A DNA stretch of 64,000 nt from Prorocentrum cordatum (GCA_963575745.1 CAUYUJ010012525.1:1-64000); one strand, 5' to 3'. Counted from the first letter of the stretch, positions 39,003 through 49,861 are shown. Notes: generated by a model not told the origin, from the sequence alone. Numbers and translations: made by a program.

Positions 39003-40480
39003 GTTTGTATGTGGTCCTTCTCTTCCTCCGCGATGTCCAGTGCGGGGCCTGGGGGGCCTGGTGGAGGCCTCGGAGGCGGCCGTTTTGGGAGTCTCTCAGG
39101 GGCCTCGGGTGTTCTGCGGGGCCCTCCTGGGGGCTTCTTCGGGGTCTCTTGGGCGTCGTGGGCATGCTGGGCGTCTTGGAGGCCGCGGTGGGCGCATCTG
39201 AAGGGAGACCATCTTGGACTCTTCAGGGTTCACGGGGGTCTTCTTGAGGCCGGCTTGGTCCGGCGGGAGACAATGCAGGTAGCCTTGAGGTTGGTCTGAG
39301 GCGGTCGGAAGCCCGCTATGGCGGGGACGTTGAAATCAATGGAAGCAACATGAGCTGTATGTTTGTTCGTTTTCGTGAGGGTTTTCTGTAGGTCCTCTCG
39401 GAGCGGCGTGGAACATAATTATCAGGTGCCTCTTGGGCTCTTTGGCCGTGTTGAGACCAGCTTGGGTCGTGTTGGGCTTATCTTGGGTCGCATGTGTTGT
39501 TTGCCCCGTCCCGTCGTGTTGCCTGCGTCGATCTGCGTGTAAATGATCCCCCTCTTCGTCCGCATCCGCTGCGGGGCTACCTGGGGTCCTGCCAGAGTCC
39601 TCGGTGGCGGCCTCAATCGGGCATTTTGGGGAACTGAGGGTTTCTTAGGGGGTCCCTTGAAAGCATCTTGGGAGCATGTTGTGTGTTGTTCGGGGCCATG
39701 TTGTGGGGATGGCTCCAGGGGCCCTTACGGGTTCGCCCTCCTTGGCCTCCGCGGCCCCTCTTGGGGCCTTTTTGCCAGTTCTGGGGCCCCTCTTGGGCCA
39801 TCTCCAGGCCCTCGTGGGGGCCTCTTCGGCCGTCTTGGGCCAGTATGAGGGTCTTCTCGGGCCATCGCAGGGGTCCAACCATTTGAACAGCTGCAACGCG
39901 AACGTTCTTCAAACACAGATGGAGCACCATGTGGGGTTGCCTCTAGAGCCCGTATTGTGGATCCTCATGGTCCATTCGGGGGCATATTGGGGGGTCCCAT
40001 TGGGGCCATAATTGGGAGCACTTTGGCATAATGCAGCCGTTTTTTCCGCCAGTGCTTGAGAGGGGGACAAAAAAAAAAAAATGGGAGCACGTTGGGCATC
40101 TTGGGGGCCATGCTGTGGGGGACGGCTCCCAGGGCCCTTGCGAGTTCGCCCTTTGGGGCCCGCGGCCCCTCTTGAGGCCCTCTGGGTGGCATTTGGCTGT
40201 CTTGGGGTTCTCTTGGGCAGTCTTGGGGCTGTCTTGGGCCATCTCCGAGTCCTCCTGGGTGCATTTTCGCCCGTCTTGGGCCAATGCGAGGGACGTCTCA
40301 GGCCTCGTCGGAGGTCAGATCACTTGCCTTTGCCTCTGGAGCCCGCCTGGTGGCCCTTTGCCGGGGTCTTCGAAGCTTGATGTACCGTCCTGAGGCCATC
40401 TTGTTTTGACGGCCTCTCGGGCACGTTGGAGTCCTTCGTGGGGCATCTGGGGCATCATGGGTGCCGCAGTGGGTGGACTT
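39003..40480. repeat. Degenerate CTTGGGGCC-type low-complexity region
   Basis: Same word composition as 27,901-30,345. The stretches 39,655-39,960 and 40,080-40,360 are diverged copies of each other (GGGAGCA-GTTG, GGGGCCATG-TGTGGGG, GGCTCC-GGGCCCTT, GTTCGCCCT in order), so a ~420-base unit has been duplicated. No gene accepted. Confidence 0.6.
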
Positions 40481-40519
40481 GGAGGCCCCGAGGGCCAGGG
40501 AGGTGCGCCGGGGAGCTCG

Positions 40520-40680
40520 TACAGTCGGGGCCCTGAAGAAGGAACCCCTTTCGTTGGGGAGGGGCTCCGCGTTCCTTGAGTGTTTCACAGCTTGCCTCGG
40601 AAACTTAACGAACGGTAACTTATGGAAAAAAGGGGCCTCGTTCCTTATTTTGGGTTCCTTAGGTCAACGCCTCGACTGTA
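40520..40680. mobile_element. Family C (Tc1/mariner-like) MITE (C2)
   Basis: Second copy of family C, TACAGTCGGGGCCCTGAAGA to CAACGCCTCGACTGTA, 161 bases. It differs from C1 mainly by a missing segment in the middle. A run of 12 C follows directly. Confidence 0.8.
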
Positions 40681-41586
40681 CCCCCCCCCCCCGTAATTGT
40701 GTTCTGGACCCAGGGGGCGGAGAACGGGGGAGGGGGACCGGCAAGTGCCTCGCACGACTTTGACCACCGTCACGACTCACCACTTGGTGCGCTTACCAGG
40801 TTTCTCGGGGTGGTAGTGCCGGCGTGCTGGGCTTTCTTGGGGCCCATCTCGGCTCGATTTGTGGCACTGTTGGGCGATCTTGGGCTCACCTCGAGACCTC
40901 TGCAGTCCATGGCTGAAAATCATAGAAACATTGTGTTTGGAAATGGTTCGGGCTTCTTCGGGGCATCGTTGGCCGACTCCGCGGCGGGACATAACGCTGG
41001 AGATCATATTGGTGTATTGCTCTGGCTGCCTCAGGCCATCTCGGAGCCTTCTTGTTCTTGGAAAGACCGCCCGGACCGCTCGCGAGAGAGCCCGTGCAGT
41101 CCTAGGGGAGGGACTTGCCCTGACAAGGCGGGCGAACCCCTAACTTCAGTCCCTGGACGGCCACGTGATCAGCGTCTCGCGGCCCTGCCAAGGCGACCCC
41201 CGAACGGTCCAAGAGGACCTAAGATGCCAAGCCCTGACGAGACGAGACAAGACGAGACGAGACGAGGTAATACCTGAGAGGACACGCCAAGACAGCCTCC
41301 AGGTCGGCCCAAGGTGCCTGCAAGACGCCTCAAGAGGGCCGCCGATGGGCCAAAACTTTCAAACACGTAGTGCGATGAATCCATGTTGTTTACTTGTTCG
41401 CCATTTTGCTCCCGAATGGCTCTCGAATCTTCAAACATGCCTCCAGAGGTCCCCAAGAGAGCCACAAAGAGGGGCGAAAGAGGGCCACTGGAGAGGTCTT
41501 GCGCCATCCAACTTCGCTGCAAAGGTAACGAGGACTGGCGACCTTAGCGCCCCCCAGGTCTCCAACCAACACCCCGGAATGCATGC
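40681..41586. other. Unassigned sequence, partly degenerate repeat
   Basis: No exon accepted. GACGAGACAAGACGAGACGA at 41,238-41,262 is a short GACGA repeat. From 41,280 the words are the reverse complement of the CTTGGGGCC type. Confidence 0.4.
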
Positions 41587-41608
41587 TCCGTGGCCATTTT
41601 GGCTCCGG
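41587..41608 (+). promoter_or_regulatory. Probable relic of the spliced-leader sequence
   Basis: TCCGTGGCCATTTTGGCTCC plus GG matches 19 of the 22 bases of the conserved dinoflagellate spliced leader (known to me as DCCGTAGCCATTTTGGCTCAAG). It lies 106 bases upstream of an intronless gene. Relics of this kind are known to mark genes re-inserted from mature mRNA. The caution is that the surrounding degenerate repeat contains similar GGCCATTTTGG words. Confidence 0.45.
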
Positions 41609-41714
41609 GCCCCTCGCCTGACGCCTGCAGCCCCTCCCCCCCTGGCCTGCCAAGCCCGGGCCTCCGGCGTCGGGGCGCTCCGCCCATCCCGCGCAGCCCG
41701 AAAAAGCGGCGCAG

Positions 41715-42188
41715 ATGCGCGCCGTGCTGCTGGCCGCCCTCGCGGCCCTGGCCGCGGGGGGCGGGCCCGCGAGCCGCGCGCCGCCGCGGCTGCGCGGCGC
41801 GGCGGCGAGCCCGGGGGAGGCGAGCCCGAGCTCGGCGGCGGCCGCCGCGGGGCTGCGGGGCGCCGCGGATCCCCCGGGCGCCGCGAGCAGGACCGGCCGC
41901 GCGGCCGCTGGGCCGGCCCTGGCGTTCCCGTCGGTCGGCGGCGGGGGCAGCTTCGGCAGCGACAGCCTGCCGGGGAGCGGCGGCAGCGGCTTCGGCGGGA
42001 GCGGGGCGGGCCAGGGCCAGTGCTGCTACGGCGGCTGCGACGGCCACTGCATCCGGGACGGCTCCTGCAACTCGCAGGATCAGTGCACGACTCCCGCCGG
42101 GGACCTGGGCTGCAACCCGGGCGCAGGCAGCGGTCTGGGGGCGACGGTGTGGTGCCCCTACAGCCGTTGGGCCCTTGGTGCCCCCTGA
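41715..42188 (+). CDS. Small secreted Cys-rich protein
   Basis: 157 codons from ATG 41,715 to TGA 42,186-42,188, uninterrupted. Residues 1-15 (MRAVLLAALAALAAG) form a signal peptide. Residues 16-95 are a low-complexity Ala/Gly/Pro/Ser linker ending in Gly/Ser repeats. Residues from about 100 to 146 form a Cys-rich module, GQCCYGGCDGHCIRDGSCNS then QDQCTTPAGDLGCN and WCPY, with eight Cys. The CC-GGC-G-C start and WCP end resemble a module I associate with secreted carbohydrate-active proteins of dinoflagellates, sometimes attached to cellulases or LPMOs. The protein is probably exported and may bind polysaccharide; that is inference. The gene is intronless, and a probable spliced-leader relic lies upstream. 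Confidence 0.65.
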   Translation: MRAVLLAALAALAAGGGPASRAPPRLRGAAASPGEASPSSAAAAAGLRGAADPPGAASRTGRAAAGPALAFPSVGGGGSFGSDSLPGSGGSGFGGSGAGQGQCCYGGCDGHCIRDGSCNSQDQCTTPAGDLGCNPGAGSGLGATVWCPYSRWALGAP

Positions 42189-42214
42189 GGCAGACGGGTA
42201 ATGCAGTTGCGGTT

Positions 42215-42748
42215 TTACAGTTGCCTTCTGCGCATAGACTTACACCCGTTCTGCCCGAGTTCCAGCTGCATGTTGTAGCTCGAATGTTGTTCGTCAGAGG
42301 GCGACCGCCAACCCTGCCCTCCTTTCTCCTTTGCATCCTCCTCCTCCTCCCACGAAAATCGATGCGCGGGCTCCGCGGACGCATGCAGCAGGCACGGCGC
42401 CTCAACAGCAGCACCCTGCCTTTGCACACAGCGCATGCCCGCCCTTGCCGCACACGCTCCGCCCTCTGCCTGTGCCCGCCCTCCGTCGTCCTTGTCCTCT
42501 GGCTCGACCTCGGCCTTCTTCGCCTCCTCCTTTCGTTTTGATGCCTCCGTAGCCTTCCAGGCGCGACCCCAGGCCCCAAACAGAAAGCGCCCCGAAGCGG
42601 AGCACGACGAGCCACGCATCCAAGGCGTGGAGCGCCGAAGCTTAGACTTCACTTTGCAAGACGTGCGAGACCGCTCGCGGAAAAACAACACAATGCTCCA
42701 AGGGAGCCCCGAGAGTGCCCCGACTGAGCTTCGGGAGTCCAGGGCCAC
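42215..42748 (-). CDS. Candidate minus-strand protein, convergent with the Cys-rich gene
   Basis: A complete 177-codon frame from ATG (complement of 42,746-42,748) to TAA at 42,217-42,215. It contains a charged, helix-like segment, RAWKATEASKRKEEAKKAEV then EPEDKDDGGRAQAEG, which is unlike a shadow frame, and a second acidic stretch (SWEEEEDAKEKGGQG). Its end lies only 26 bases from the end of the convergent gene. No domain is recognised. Opposite-strand frames are weaker but open. Confidence 0.35.
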   Translation of the reverse strand: MALDSRSSVGALSGLPWSIVLFFRERSRTSCKVKSKLRRSTPWMRGSSCSASGRFLFGAWGRAWKATEASKRKEEAKKAEVEPEDKDDGGRAQAEGGACAARAGMRCVQRQGAAVEAPCLLHASAEPAHRFSWEEEEDAKEKGGQGWRSPSDEQHSSYNMQLELGQNGCKSMRRRQL

Positions 42749-43207
42749 CTCGAAAGACCGTCAGAGCAGACTCACGAGGCCACCAATACCCTGCACATGA
42801 CTCTCTCTTTCGTTTTTCCTTTGGCTTCCGTTCGCCACATTTCGGTCCGCCAGATATGCCCGAGAGTTGCGGCGTCGGACAGCAATGGCGCGGTGGCGAC
42901 ATTACTGCTTGCCCTCCAACTTCCCAGATCGGGTTCGCTTGGATCCGAGGTTGGGGGTGTCCAAGACGGGAGGTTCAGGACTAGGCGTGTGTTGGCACCG
43001 TGGGCGGGTCCGTGACACCTTCCCGATGTCATTGCCCCCGCTTCTTCTTGCAGCGCGACCCCTCGTCCGCGCACAAGCCTCGGGCCATGATGCGCTACAG
43101 TCAGAGCGCATAGTTGAATCCTTGCAGCTTCGGCCCGTCCTACGCAACTTTTGCTGGCCAACCCTGAGCATGCGATTGTGAGTGTCCACTCGAGGCCCGA
43201 GGACGGG

Positions 43208-43320
43208 GAGGAGCAGGAGGAGGACGAGGAGGAGGCGGAGGAGGAGGAGGAGGAGGAGCAGAAGGAGGGGGAGGAGGAGCAGGAGGAGGAGGAGGAGGAG
43301 GAGGAGGAGGGGGCAAGGAG
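43208..43320. repeat. (GGA)n microsatellite
   Basis: GGA with GAC, GCG and CAG interruptions. Positions 42,749-43,207 before it contain no accepted gene. Confidence 0.9.
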
Positions 43321-43744
43321 GGGCGAGGAGGGTGGAGGGGGGGGGGGGCGTGGAAGGAGGATGAGACGCAGGAGGGAGAACGGGGGCAGGCAGCCGCGGA
43401 CCCAGGCCTCTCACGTCGTGGCCACCTCGGTGCCGTCACTTCTCCTCGGTTTCGGCCTCCAGAAGCCCCGATTCGGGCCCCCTACGAGGGGCCGTGGAAG
43501 CGCGAGCCCCGCACTGGAGGTCTGGGGTGGTGGGCTCGAGGGCCCGCGCACTGGGAAATCAGGACGTCTCAGGTCCGGGTTGGCCCCTCCCCCCCATCCC
43601 GACGAGGGGGCCGCCCCGCTGGCCGACGACCTGGAGAAGCTCGTCCTCCGGGTGCAGGACTGCGCTCGTACGCCATGCTCAGAGGAAGAGGTCGAGCAGG
43701 AGGCCGAGGAGGAGGAGGACCAGGAGGGAGGCTGAGGAAAGAGT

Positions 43745-43793
43745 AGGAGGAGGAGGAGGAGGAGGAGGAGGAGGAGGAGGAGGAGGAGGAGGA
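43745..43793. repeat. (GGA)n microsatellite
   Basis: A pure GGA run directly upstream of the candidate signal-peptide frame at 43,804. Confidence 0.9.
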
Positions 43794-43803
43794 TGCGGAC
43801 GAC

Positions 43804-44037
43804 ATGAAGCCGCTTTCGCTGGCGTTTCTCACGCTTGGGCTAGCGGACGCCATCGATGCCATCAGCGTCCGCCTTCCTCGTCGGGGGCCACCAGGCGCAC
43901 TCGACGACGTCGTGGTCAGCATCTCGGCCGCCGCCCCCGACGCGTCTCGACGGGCCGTGCGCGAGGAGCCTCGGCGGCGCGGGGCCCTCAGGATTCCAGC
44001 GCCGGCAAGACCGCGGCCCGGACGGCCGACCCCGTGA
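43804..44037 (+). CDS. Candidate N-terminal exon with signal-peptide-like start
   Basis: From ATG 43,804 the frame reads MKPLSLAFLTLGLADAIDAI, then SVRLPRRGPPGALDDVVVSI, with a basic Pro/Arg-rich end and TGA at 44,035-44,037. The first 17 residues have the charge and hydrophobic core expected of a signal peptide. It may be a true start followed by an unspliced intron, because the final 30 residues are low-complexity. No family is recognised. Confidence 0.35.
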   Translation: MKPLSLAFLTLGLADAIDAISVRLPRRGPPGALDDVVVSISAAAPDASRRAVREEPRRRGALRIPAPARPRPGRPTP

Positions 44038-44082
44038 CGCAGCTGCCACCAGGGCTGGGGCGCTTGCGGGCACCTGGCCTCC

Positions 44083-44171
44083 CTCCTCCTCCTCCTCCTG
44101 CTCCTCCTCCTCCTCCTCCTCCTCCTGCTCCTCCTCCTCCTCCTCCTCCTCCTCCTGCTCCTCCTCCTCCA
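44083..44171. repeat. (CTC)n microsatellite
   Basis: CTC with regular CTG interruptions. Confidence 0.9.
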
Positions 44172-45884
44172 GATCATGTGCGTCCAAGGGGCGGGCGTCC
44201 AAGAGGGGGGTCCGCAAATCATTGCCAGAGGCACGTGCGCACACGAGGGGGAGACATGTTGACGTGTTGCAGACAAGGAAAGGGCCATGAAGTCTAGGGA
44301 GATATCATGGCCCCGGACATGATGTCCCCCCCCCGTGGGTCGGCCCCGTGGGTCGACTGGCCACGGCAACCCAGAGGGCGACGCCACAGTCCGAGAGGCC
44401 GATCTCCCAGCTCCGCCCTCGCATTTGCTTTCCCCTCCAGATGGGAGCCGCCTGGGAGCCTGAGGTGGCCCAGCACTGGCTCCGGCCAGCAGGGCGGGCA
44501 GGAGCGAGGTTCTCGGCTCGGGACGCTCCTTTGTTTGTTGCAACCTGCGGGGGCAGTAGTTTCTGGGGCTGGTGCCGTGAACAAAAGATCCGGGGTGAAA
44601 GCCACACCCGATGGACCGATGTTGAACGGATTTGGCCTTATCCGCCCCTCCTGACCGATTTCCCGGGGTCCCAACCAGTTCAGCCCCCTCGCCTCCAACC
44701 TCCAGACACCAACGGGGCGGTCGCGCACGTCTGGGGCGAACTGCGAGGAGGGCCCGTGGTCGCAGCGGCTCGCCTCTGTCGTCGTGGAGGCGGTCTCGTG
44801 GCTCGCAGGGCGACCGCTGGGGGCAGGCCAGAACACGGTTCTCGCGCTTCGCCGATTGGCTTGGGGTCCACTTCTGCTGCGATGGTGGCCGCAGCCGCTT
44901 TCCTCGGGAGCTGGGCGTCTACCCTTCCAAGAGTAGCGAAGACCTTGAGGAGACCGCTGGGGAGGGGTTCGCGACTCGCTGCCCGCGTGAGGTCGGCGCG
45001 TTTGCCAGGGCGCGGGACCGTCTCCACCCCAGAGCCTTGGTAACATCGCCCGCCCTGACTAGGTGGCGCGTCTTGCCGAGGAGCAACAGCAGAGACGCCC
45101 AGACGGGGTTGCTTACGAGCGTGGGCCACGACGACCAGAGACCTGGGTTTCGCTGGCGGCTCGGAAGCAGGAGGGTTCCTGGATCAACCCGTTCACCGCA
45201 ATCGGCTCGAGCCTGTTCGCACGCCCGCTAAATCATTCCTGATGTCCCTCGCGGCCTTTCTTCGCATGCCTTTCTGCGCGTCTGGCACCGTGCGTCAGCA
45301 CCTCAGGTTGGACGCTGCAGTGAGTGGACGCTCGCGTCAAACACGCCTCCGCGTGCCCCTGCGGCCCAGCCCGCATCTGGCATGTGGCGACACAATGGGG
45401 TGCGAGATCTTTGCAGCTCCAATCAAAAGAAGGCTTGCAGGCCCCACTTCAGTCACTGGGCAGCGCATCTTGGCTTGGGGCAGCGTGGGTGAGTCAGGGG
45501 AACTGGAGGAGGCTAGGTTTGTGGTGGCCACCCTGGACGCCATGACGGGACAGCCTGTTTCCTTGACAATTAGCGGTTAGCGCGACCTGTCGCGCCCAGC
45601 AGGCGCGTGCCGGGCGGCATGGGCTGACGGCCCGGATTGCTGCTGACGCCAAACGCTTGCAGTACCCGCCGCTGGGGGGTAGCTGGACCCTGTCGTCTTC
45701 GAAGCCGACAGAAGGCCTGGCGAGGAGATCGTGGCCCGCGTGCGGTCCTGGGCGCAGGACGTGGCTTCAGCCCACCAGACGGAGACGACTGCGGAGCAGT
45801 TGCTTGGCGCGATGGGCCGGTGAGGGCCCTGAAGGCCAAGAACGACGCGCTGCCACCGAGTCGAACTACCACCCATAACAGCTG
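44172..45884. other. Unresolved coding-like region
   Basis: Fragments with protein-like composition occur in changing phases on the plus strand: EPEVAQHWLRPAGRAG near 44,460, RFADWLGVHFCCDGGRSRFP near 44,850, GQRILAWGSVGESGELEEAR near 45,465, and EEIVARVRSWAQDVASAHQT near 45,725. They cannot be joined with confidence, and the minus strand is also open. 44,297-44,340 is a fragment of family F (GGAGATATCATGGCCCC and onward). A multi-exon gene or a decayed one is likely, but no product can be named. Confidence 0.3.
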
Positions 45885-46088
45885 CAATTGCCACCTACGA
45901 CTACGACCACCACAGCAGTCGAGACCACGACCACGACCGCCTCATCCACGACGACCACATCCCCAGATGACCCCCCCTCCCTGCCTCTTCCTCTGCCTGG
46001 GCACCCCTGCGTGTGGTTCGCCCCGCGCTTGCTCCTCCGCATGTGGGGCGCCTGGCTGAAAACCAGGGCCCCGCCGTTCACTGCATGA
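45885..46088 (+). CDS. Candidate exon with Thr-rich linker
   Basis: The frame reads PPTTTTTTAVETTTTTASST then TTTSPDDPPSLPLPLPGHPC and ends TRAPPFTA with TGA at 46,086-46,088. Thr/Ser-rich stretches like this link domains of secreted proteins, including many from dinoflagellates. The codons are ACG, ACC and ACA mixed, not a pure repeat. An AACAG acceptor-like site lies just upstream at about 45,881. It may belong to the coding-like region at 44,172-45,884. Confidence 0.3.
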   Translation, partial: QLPPTTTTTTAVETTTTTASSTTTTSPDDPPSLPLPLPGHPCVWFAPRLLLRMWGAWLKTRAPPFTA

Positions 46089-46275
46089 CTTGCCTGCGTA
46101 TGTGTTCGGTTTTTTTGTTTGTTGGAAGTCCCTGCAACGGTCTTGCCCCCAGTGGCCGCCGCAGTGCTGTCCCCGTCGAGGGCCCTGGTTGCCACCGGTG
46201 CGCGCTGGCCCTGGAGGCCCTCTCCCTCCCTCTTCGAGGTCGAGGGGAGAGGGGGAGAAGGGGGCAGAGCAACGA

Positions 46276-46480
46276 GGAGGAGGAGGAGGAGGAGGAGGAG
46301 GCGGAGGAGGAGGAGGAGGAAGCATGAGGAGGAGGAAGCATGAGGAGGAGGAGGAGGAGGAGGAGGAGGAGGAGGTGAAGAGGATGAGGGGGAACAGAAG
46401 CGGAGAGGAGGATGAGGAGATGGAGGGGAGGAGGAAGAGGAGGAGCAGGTGGAGGAGGAGGAGAAGGAGGAGGAGCAGGA
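46276..46480. repeat. (GGA)n microsatellite
   Basis: GGA run with interruptions. A plus-strand frame through it continues to 46,770 (CFDDGPPSSLLVARAHKCRK), but it depends on the repeat and is not called. Confidence 0.85.
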
Positions 46481-46919
46481 GTGGAGAGGACACCGGCCGG
46501 AGGCGAGGCGAGGCCGAGCTTCGAGGTACCGACGGCCTCTCGTTGCCTGCTCGCCTGGTCATCCGAGAGCTCTGTTTTGATGACGGTCCGCCCTCGAGCC
46601 TTCTAGTTGCAAGAGCGCATAAATGTAGGAAGCAAGACCCTCATTACCATCATGGGTATGTCCAGCTAGATCCCAGGGAATCGAACACGATCCATCCTAT
46701 GTCCGTTCCTGTAGTGCAGGACGTTCAGCCCTCGGTCGCACGCTTTGCGGGAGTACCTGGCCAGACGTAGTCGCAGTTTGGAGAACCCTCCATCATGCGC
46801 AGCACTTGCACAACGATCCACTTCCGGGCCGTCGTACCTGGGGAAGTGTCAGCTGTGTTGCCAATTGGTGGAACCAGTCGCGGGCTTCTCGCTCTGAGAG
46901 TCTCTTTGAAGCCTATGTG

Positions 46920-47350
46920 AGCCATGTTGGAGCTCTCGGGTTGTGAACCCCCAACGCGCCATTGGGGCCCTCTTGGGAGGGGACCTTTTGGGCCCTCTCG
47001 AGGCCATCTGATAGGTCATCGATCAACAAGGAAGCGGGTCCAACTACGCCCCCCCCCCGCTCCCCCCCATCGGAGGCTGGAACATCTCCTCTCGGGGCCT
47101 GCGTTGGCGATGTTTGGAGCTCCTGGGCGCTCTTGGGGCCGTCTTTGGGCCTCTAGTCTTGGGACTCTCTCAGGCGACCTCAGACCGACCTTGAAGCCTC
47201 GAAAGCCCATCGAAAGCCAAAGGGCGAGAAGGCAACCGTCAATGATAATCCCAAAGGTTTCAAAAGTAGTTTAGCCTCTCGGGAGCGTCCTTGGGGTTAT
47301 CAGCGGCCATGTTGAGCCGTCTTGGAGTAGTGTTGGGGCATCATGGGTAC
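46920..47350. repeat. Degenerate CTTGGGGCC-type low-complexity region
   Basis: Same word composition as 27,901-30,345, shorter and more diverged. Confidence 0.5.
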
Positions 47351-47439
47351 ACGTTGGAGGATAGATTGAACAATATTGGGGGTTCTTGTGCAACCCTGAA
47401 GCTGGGCCATCTTGGATGCTCCGCTTGCCCTCCCCCCCA

Positions 47440-47580
47440 CTCACCCAACCCCCGCCCCCGTCGAAATCCAGGGAAGGAGGGGGGGAGTCGCAAACCCTTC
47501 CCAGAAGGGGAACAAGGGGTTGCAACAATAAGCTCCCCAGACCATTCACGTCCAAAGAGCTGGCGGGATTTTGAAAAGGA
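47440..47580. repeat. Dispersed repeat, related to 57,523-57,625
   Basis: Shares CCCTTCCC-GAAGGGGAA-AAGG, GGTTGC and a CAC-C-AAAGAGCTGG-GGGATT block in the same order with 57,523-57,625. A shorter match is at 23,247-23,285. The ends are not resolved. Confidence 0.5.
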
Positions 47581-48129
47581 TGCGACATCCATCCGCAGAA
47601 CGGCTGAGAGTTCCAAGTTCCAGTGCTAGTTTGTTAAACTGGTGAGAGGAGGCTTCAGGCACAACGCGTGGCCGCCCTTCCGACGCGTCTGGTGAGCGCC
47701 GGCGAGGCGATCTTGAAAAGGAACGTGATGGGGGAGGGAGGGGGGAAGGGAACGGGTCTGATGATGGTTGGGGCGAGCAGTGGATTGCGGGCGAAGGCTG
47801 GACAGAAGTAACAGCAGAGAGGATAGGGCGAGTAAAATAATCGGTAGCAATAGCGCATGCTTCGGTCACTCATTTTAGTTGTACGAGCAATGTGGTGAAA
47901 AGGGAAGAGCTTTGGGGGAGGAAGGGGATGACGAGAGAGAGCGACAGACGATCCAGCCTTTCCTGATACATGATGAGACACATTGATGGAAGAATATGGA
48001 TCCGGCTCGAGGGGATGGAGTGTCTTGGATGATGATGCAAGTTGATGGACGGACGGGTGAATACATATGGAACATTATGGTGGAGGCAGCAAGATGATGG
48101 AAGTGGAGGGTGATATATAGGATGATGGA
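47581..48129. other. Unassigned, moderate G+C
   Basis: A 203-codon minus-strand frame (47,875-48,486) includes a long hydrophobic segment, SPVLLVIALVVTLALVVIAS, that could span a membrane. The rest is Pro/Ser/His-rich from a degenerate GGA region, so it is not called. Confidence 0.3.
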
Positions 48130-48180
48130 TGGAGGAGGAGAAGGAGGAGGAGGAGGAAGGCTGGAGGAGGAAGGATGGAG
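48130..48180. repeat. (GGA)n microsatellite
   Basis: Short GGA run. GGGGTGCGGATG-type repeats follow to about 48,310. Confidence 0.7.
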
Positions 48181-48574
48181 GAACATGTATAACAAGTGCA
48201 TGGTACAGGATATATGCTGAAGGAGAAGGGGATGTAAGGAGGGGTGCGTATGGAGGGGTGCGGATGGGGGGGTGCGGATTGAGGGGACGTCAGGACGGGT
48301 GCGGACGACGACGTGGATGAGTAAAAAGAGGACGAGGGAGTTGAGGGAGGCGATAACGACGAGGGCCAGGGTAACGACGAGGGCGATGACAAGAAGGACG
48401 GGTGAACAGCCCGCAGCACGAGCAGCGGCAGCAGGAGCTGGAACGGTACTCAGAGAGATCGGGAGGGGGGAGGTTGCGGGCCCCAAGAGTATACACCACC
48501 ACCAAGTCGATTGGAGAGGCCTGACGGCTGGTGCCGCCGACCCTGATCGAAAGGGCTAGGAGTGGGGGGAGGAA

Positions 48575-48706
48575 GCGGAGGATGATGAGGAGGAGGAGGA
48601 GAAGGAGGAGGAGCAGGAGGAGGAGGAGGAGGAAGAGGAGGAGGAGGAGGAGGAGGAGGAGGAGGAGGAGGAAGAGGAGGAGGAGGAGGAGGAGGAGGAG
48701 GAGGAA
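48575..48706. repeat. (GGA)n microsatellite
   Basis: About 130 bases of GGA with few interruptions. Confidence 0.9.
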
Positions 48707-48854
48707 GTGCATCCTTTGTGTGCCCGCTCGAAGAAAGTGCGCCCCGGGAGTGTGATATTCTCACTTGGGACGTGCTCCCGGAAGAGGAAGAAGTGCATCT
48801 CCGGCGTGCGAAAATGCGCCCCGGCGGGCGTCGTATCTGCCCCGGCCCCCCCCC

Positions 48855-49035
48855 CTGCCGGGAAGGGATCAAAGGGAAGGGGCTTCCCTTCGACTCAACT
48901 ACGACGTCGTTTAATTTCGCTTTGGATAGCGCTCTTGAGGAGGAGAGCCCTGGGAGGCGGAGAACGGAGACGACGGAGACGACGAGTCGAACGGAGAAGC
49001 CCTTCACACACGCCGACAGGGTCGGCGGATTTCTC
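48855..49035. repeat. Dispersed repeat, partner of 22,862-23,235
   Basis: GGGATCAAAGGGAAGG-GCTTC, CGACTCAACTACGACGT, TTCGCTTTGG and CGCCGACAGGGTCGGCGGAT occur in the same order as in the earlier copy. Here the GAC tract is only about 20 bases long. Confidence 0.75.
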
Positions 49036-49242
49036 CTCCCTCCTCCACCGTTATCTTCCTGTCCTCTTTCCTGGGATAGGGCGGGGATGAGGGAGGTGGT
49101 GGTGGTGGTGTATACCCTTGGGCCCTGCAGAGGAGGCTGAATCAGCTGCAGAAGGTCCTCCCAGGTTCCGCCCCAAGGCCCGCCGATGTCGAAGGCCTCC
49201 CAAGAGGCCCGAGGCTGGCCCCACGTCGCTTGCCGAGAGGAA

Positions 49243-49534
49243 GGGGGGGAGGAGGAGGAGGAGGAGGAGGAGGAGGAGGAGGAGGGAGGAGGAGGAGGAG
49301 AACGAGGAGGAGAGAGGAGGAGGAGGAGGAGGAGAGGAGGAGGAGGAGGAGGAGGAGGAGGAGGAGGAGGAGGAGGAGGAGAGGAGGAGGAGGGAGGGGG
49401 AGGAGGAGGAGGAGGAGGAGGAGGAGGAGGAGGAGGAGGAGGAGGAGGAGGAGGAGGAGGAGGAGGAGGAGGAGGGAGGAAGGAGAGGAGGAGGAGGAGG
49501 AGGAGGAGGAGGAGGAGGAGGAGGAGGAGGAGGA
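49243..49534. repeat. (GGA)n microsatellite, longest in the window
   Basis: About 290 bases of nearly uninterrupted GGA/GAG. Reading frames of 150-400 codons across it on both strands are repeat artefacts. Confidence 0.95.
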
Positions 49535-49861
49535 GCACCACCAGTACCAGCAGGAGGACCGAGGAGCAGGGGCCGAGCCGCGAGCTTTCTTCTCGGGGCG
49601 CCACCTCTGCGTCCGCGCCGATCCTGGCCAAGGCCCCCCCTGCGCCCAGGATCGGTGCGTGAGTACCCCTGGCCAAGCCTAGGGGCCGGAAAAGGTACCC
49701 AAACGGTACCTAAACGAGCCCCCTCGGGCTCTGGAGGGGCCCGAAAGGGGCACGACAGGGGACCTTTTCTGACCCCCCCATTTGTGACCCCCCATTAAGC
49801 CACGCCCAAGTTCTGCACGCACGAAATGGGTACGGAAAGAGTGGGTGCAATGCCCAACATC

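Noticed and set aside
39003-40480. Glycine/leucine-rich plus-strand frames and Pro/Arg-rich minus-strand frames of about 100 codons
   Set aside because: They follow the degenerate repeat, shift phase between the two diverged repeat copies, and contain no motif.
48450-49676. 408-codon minus-strand frame rich in Pro, Leu and Ser
   Set aside because: Almost all of it is the translation of GGA/CTC triplet runs. Equivalent long frames exist in every phase of such runs.
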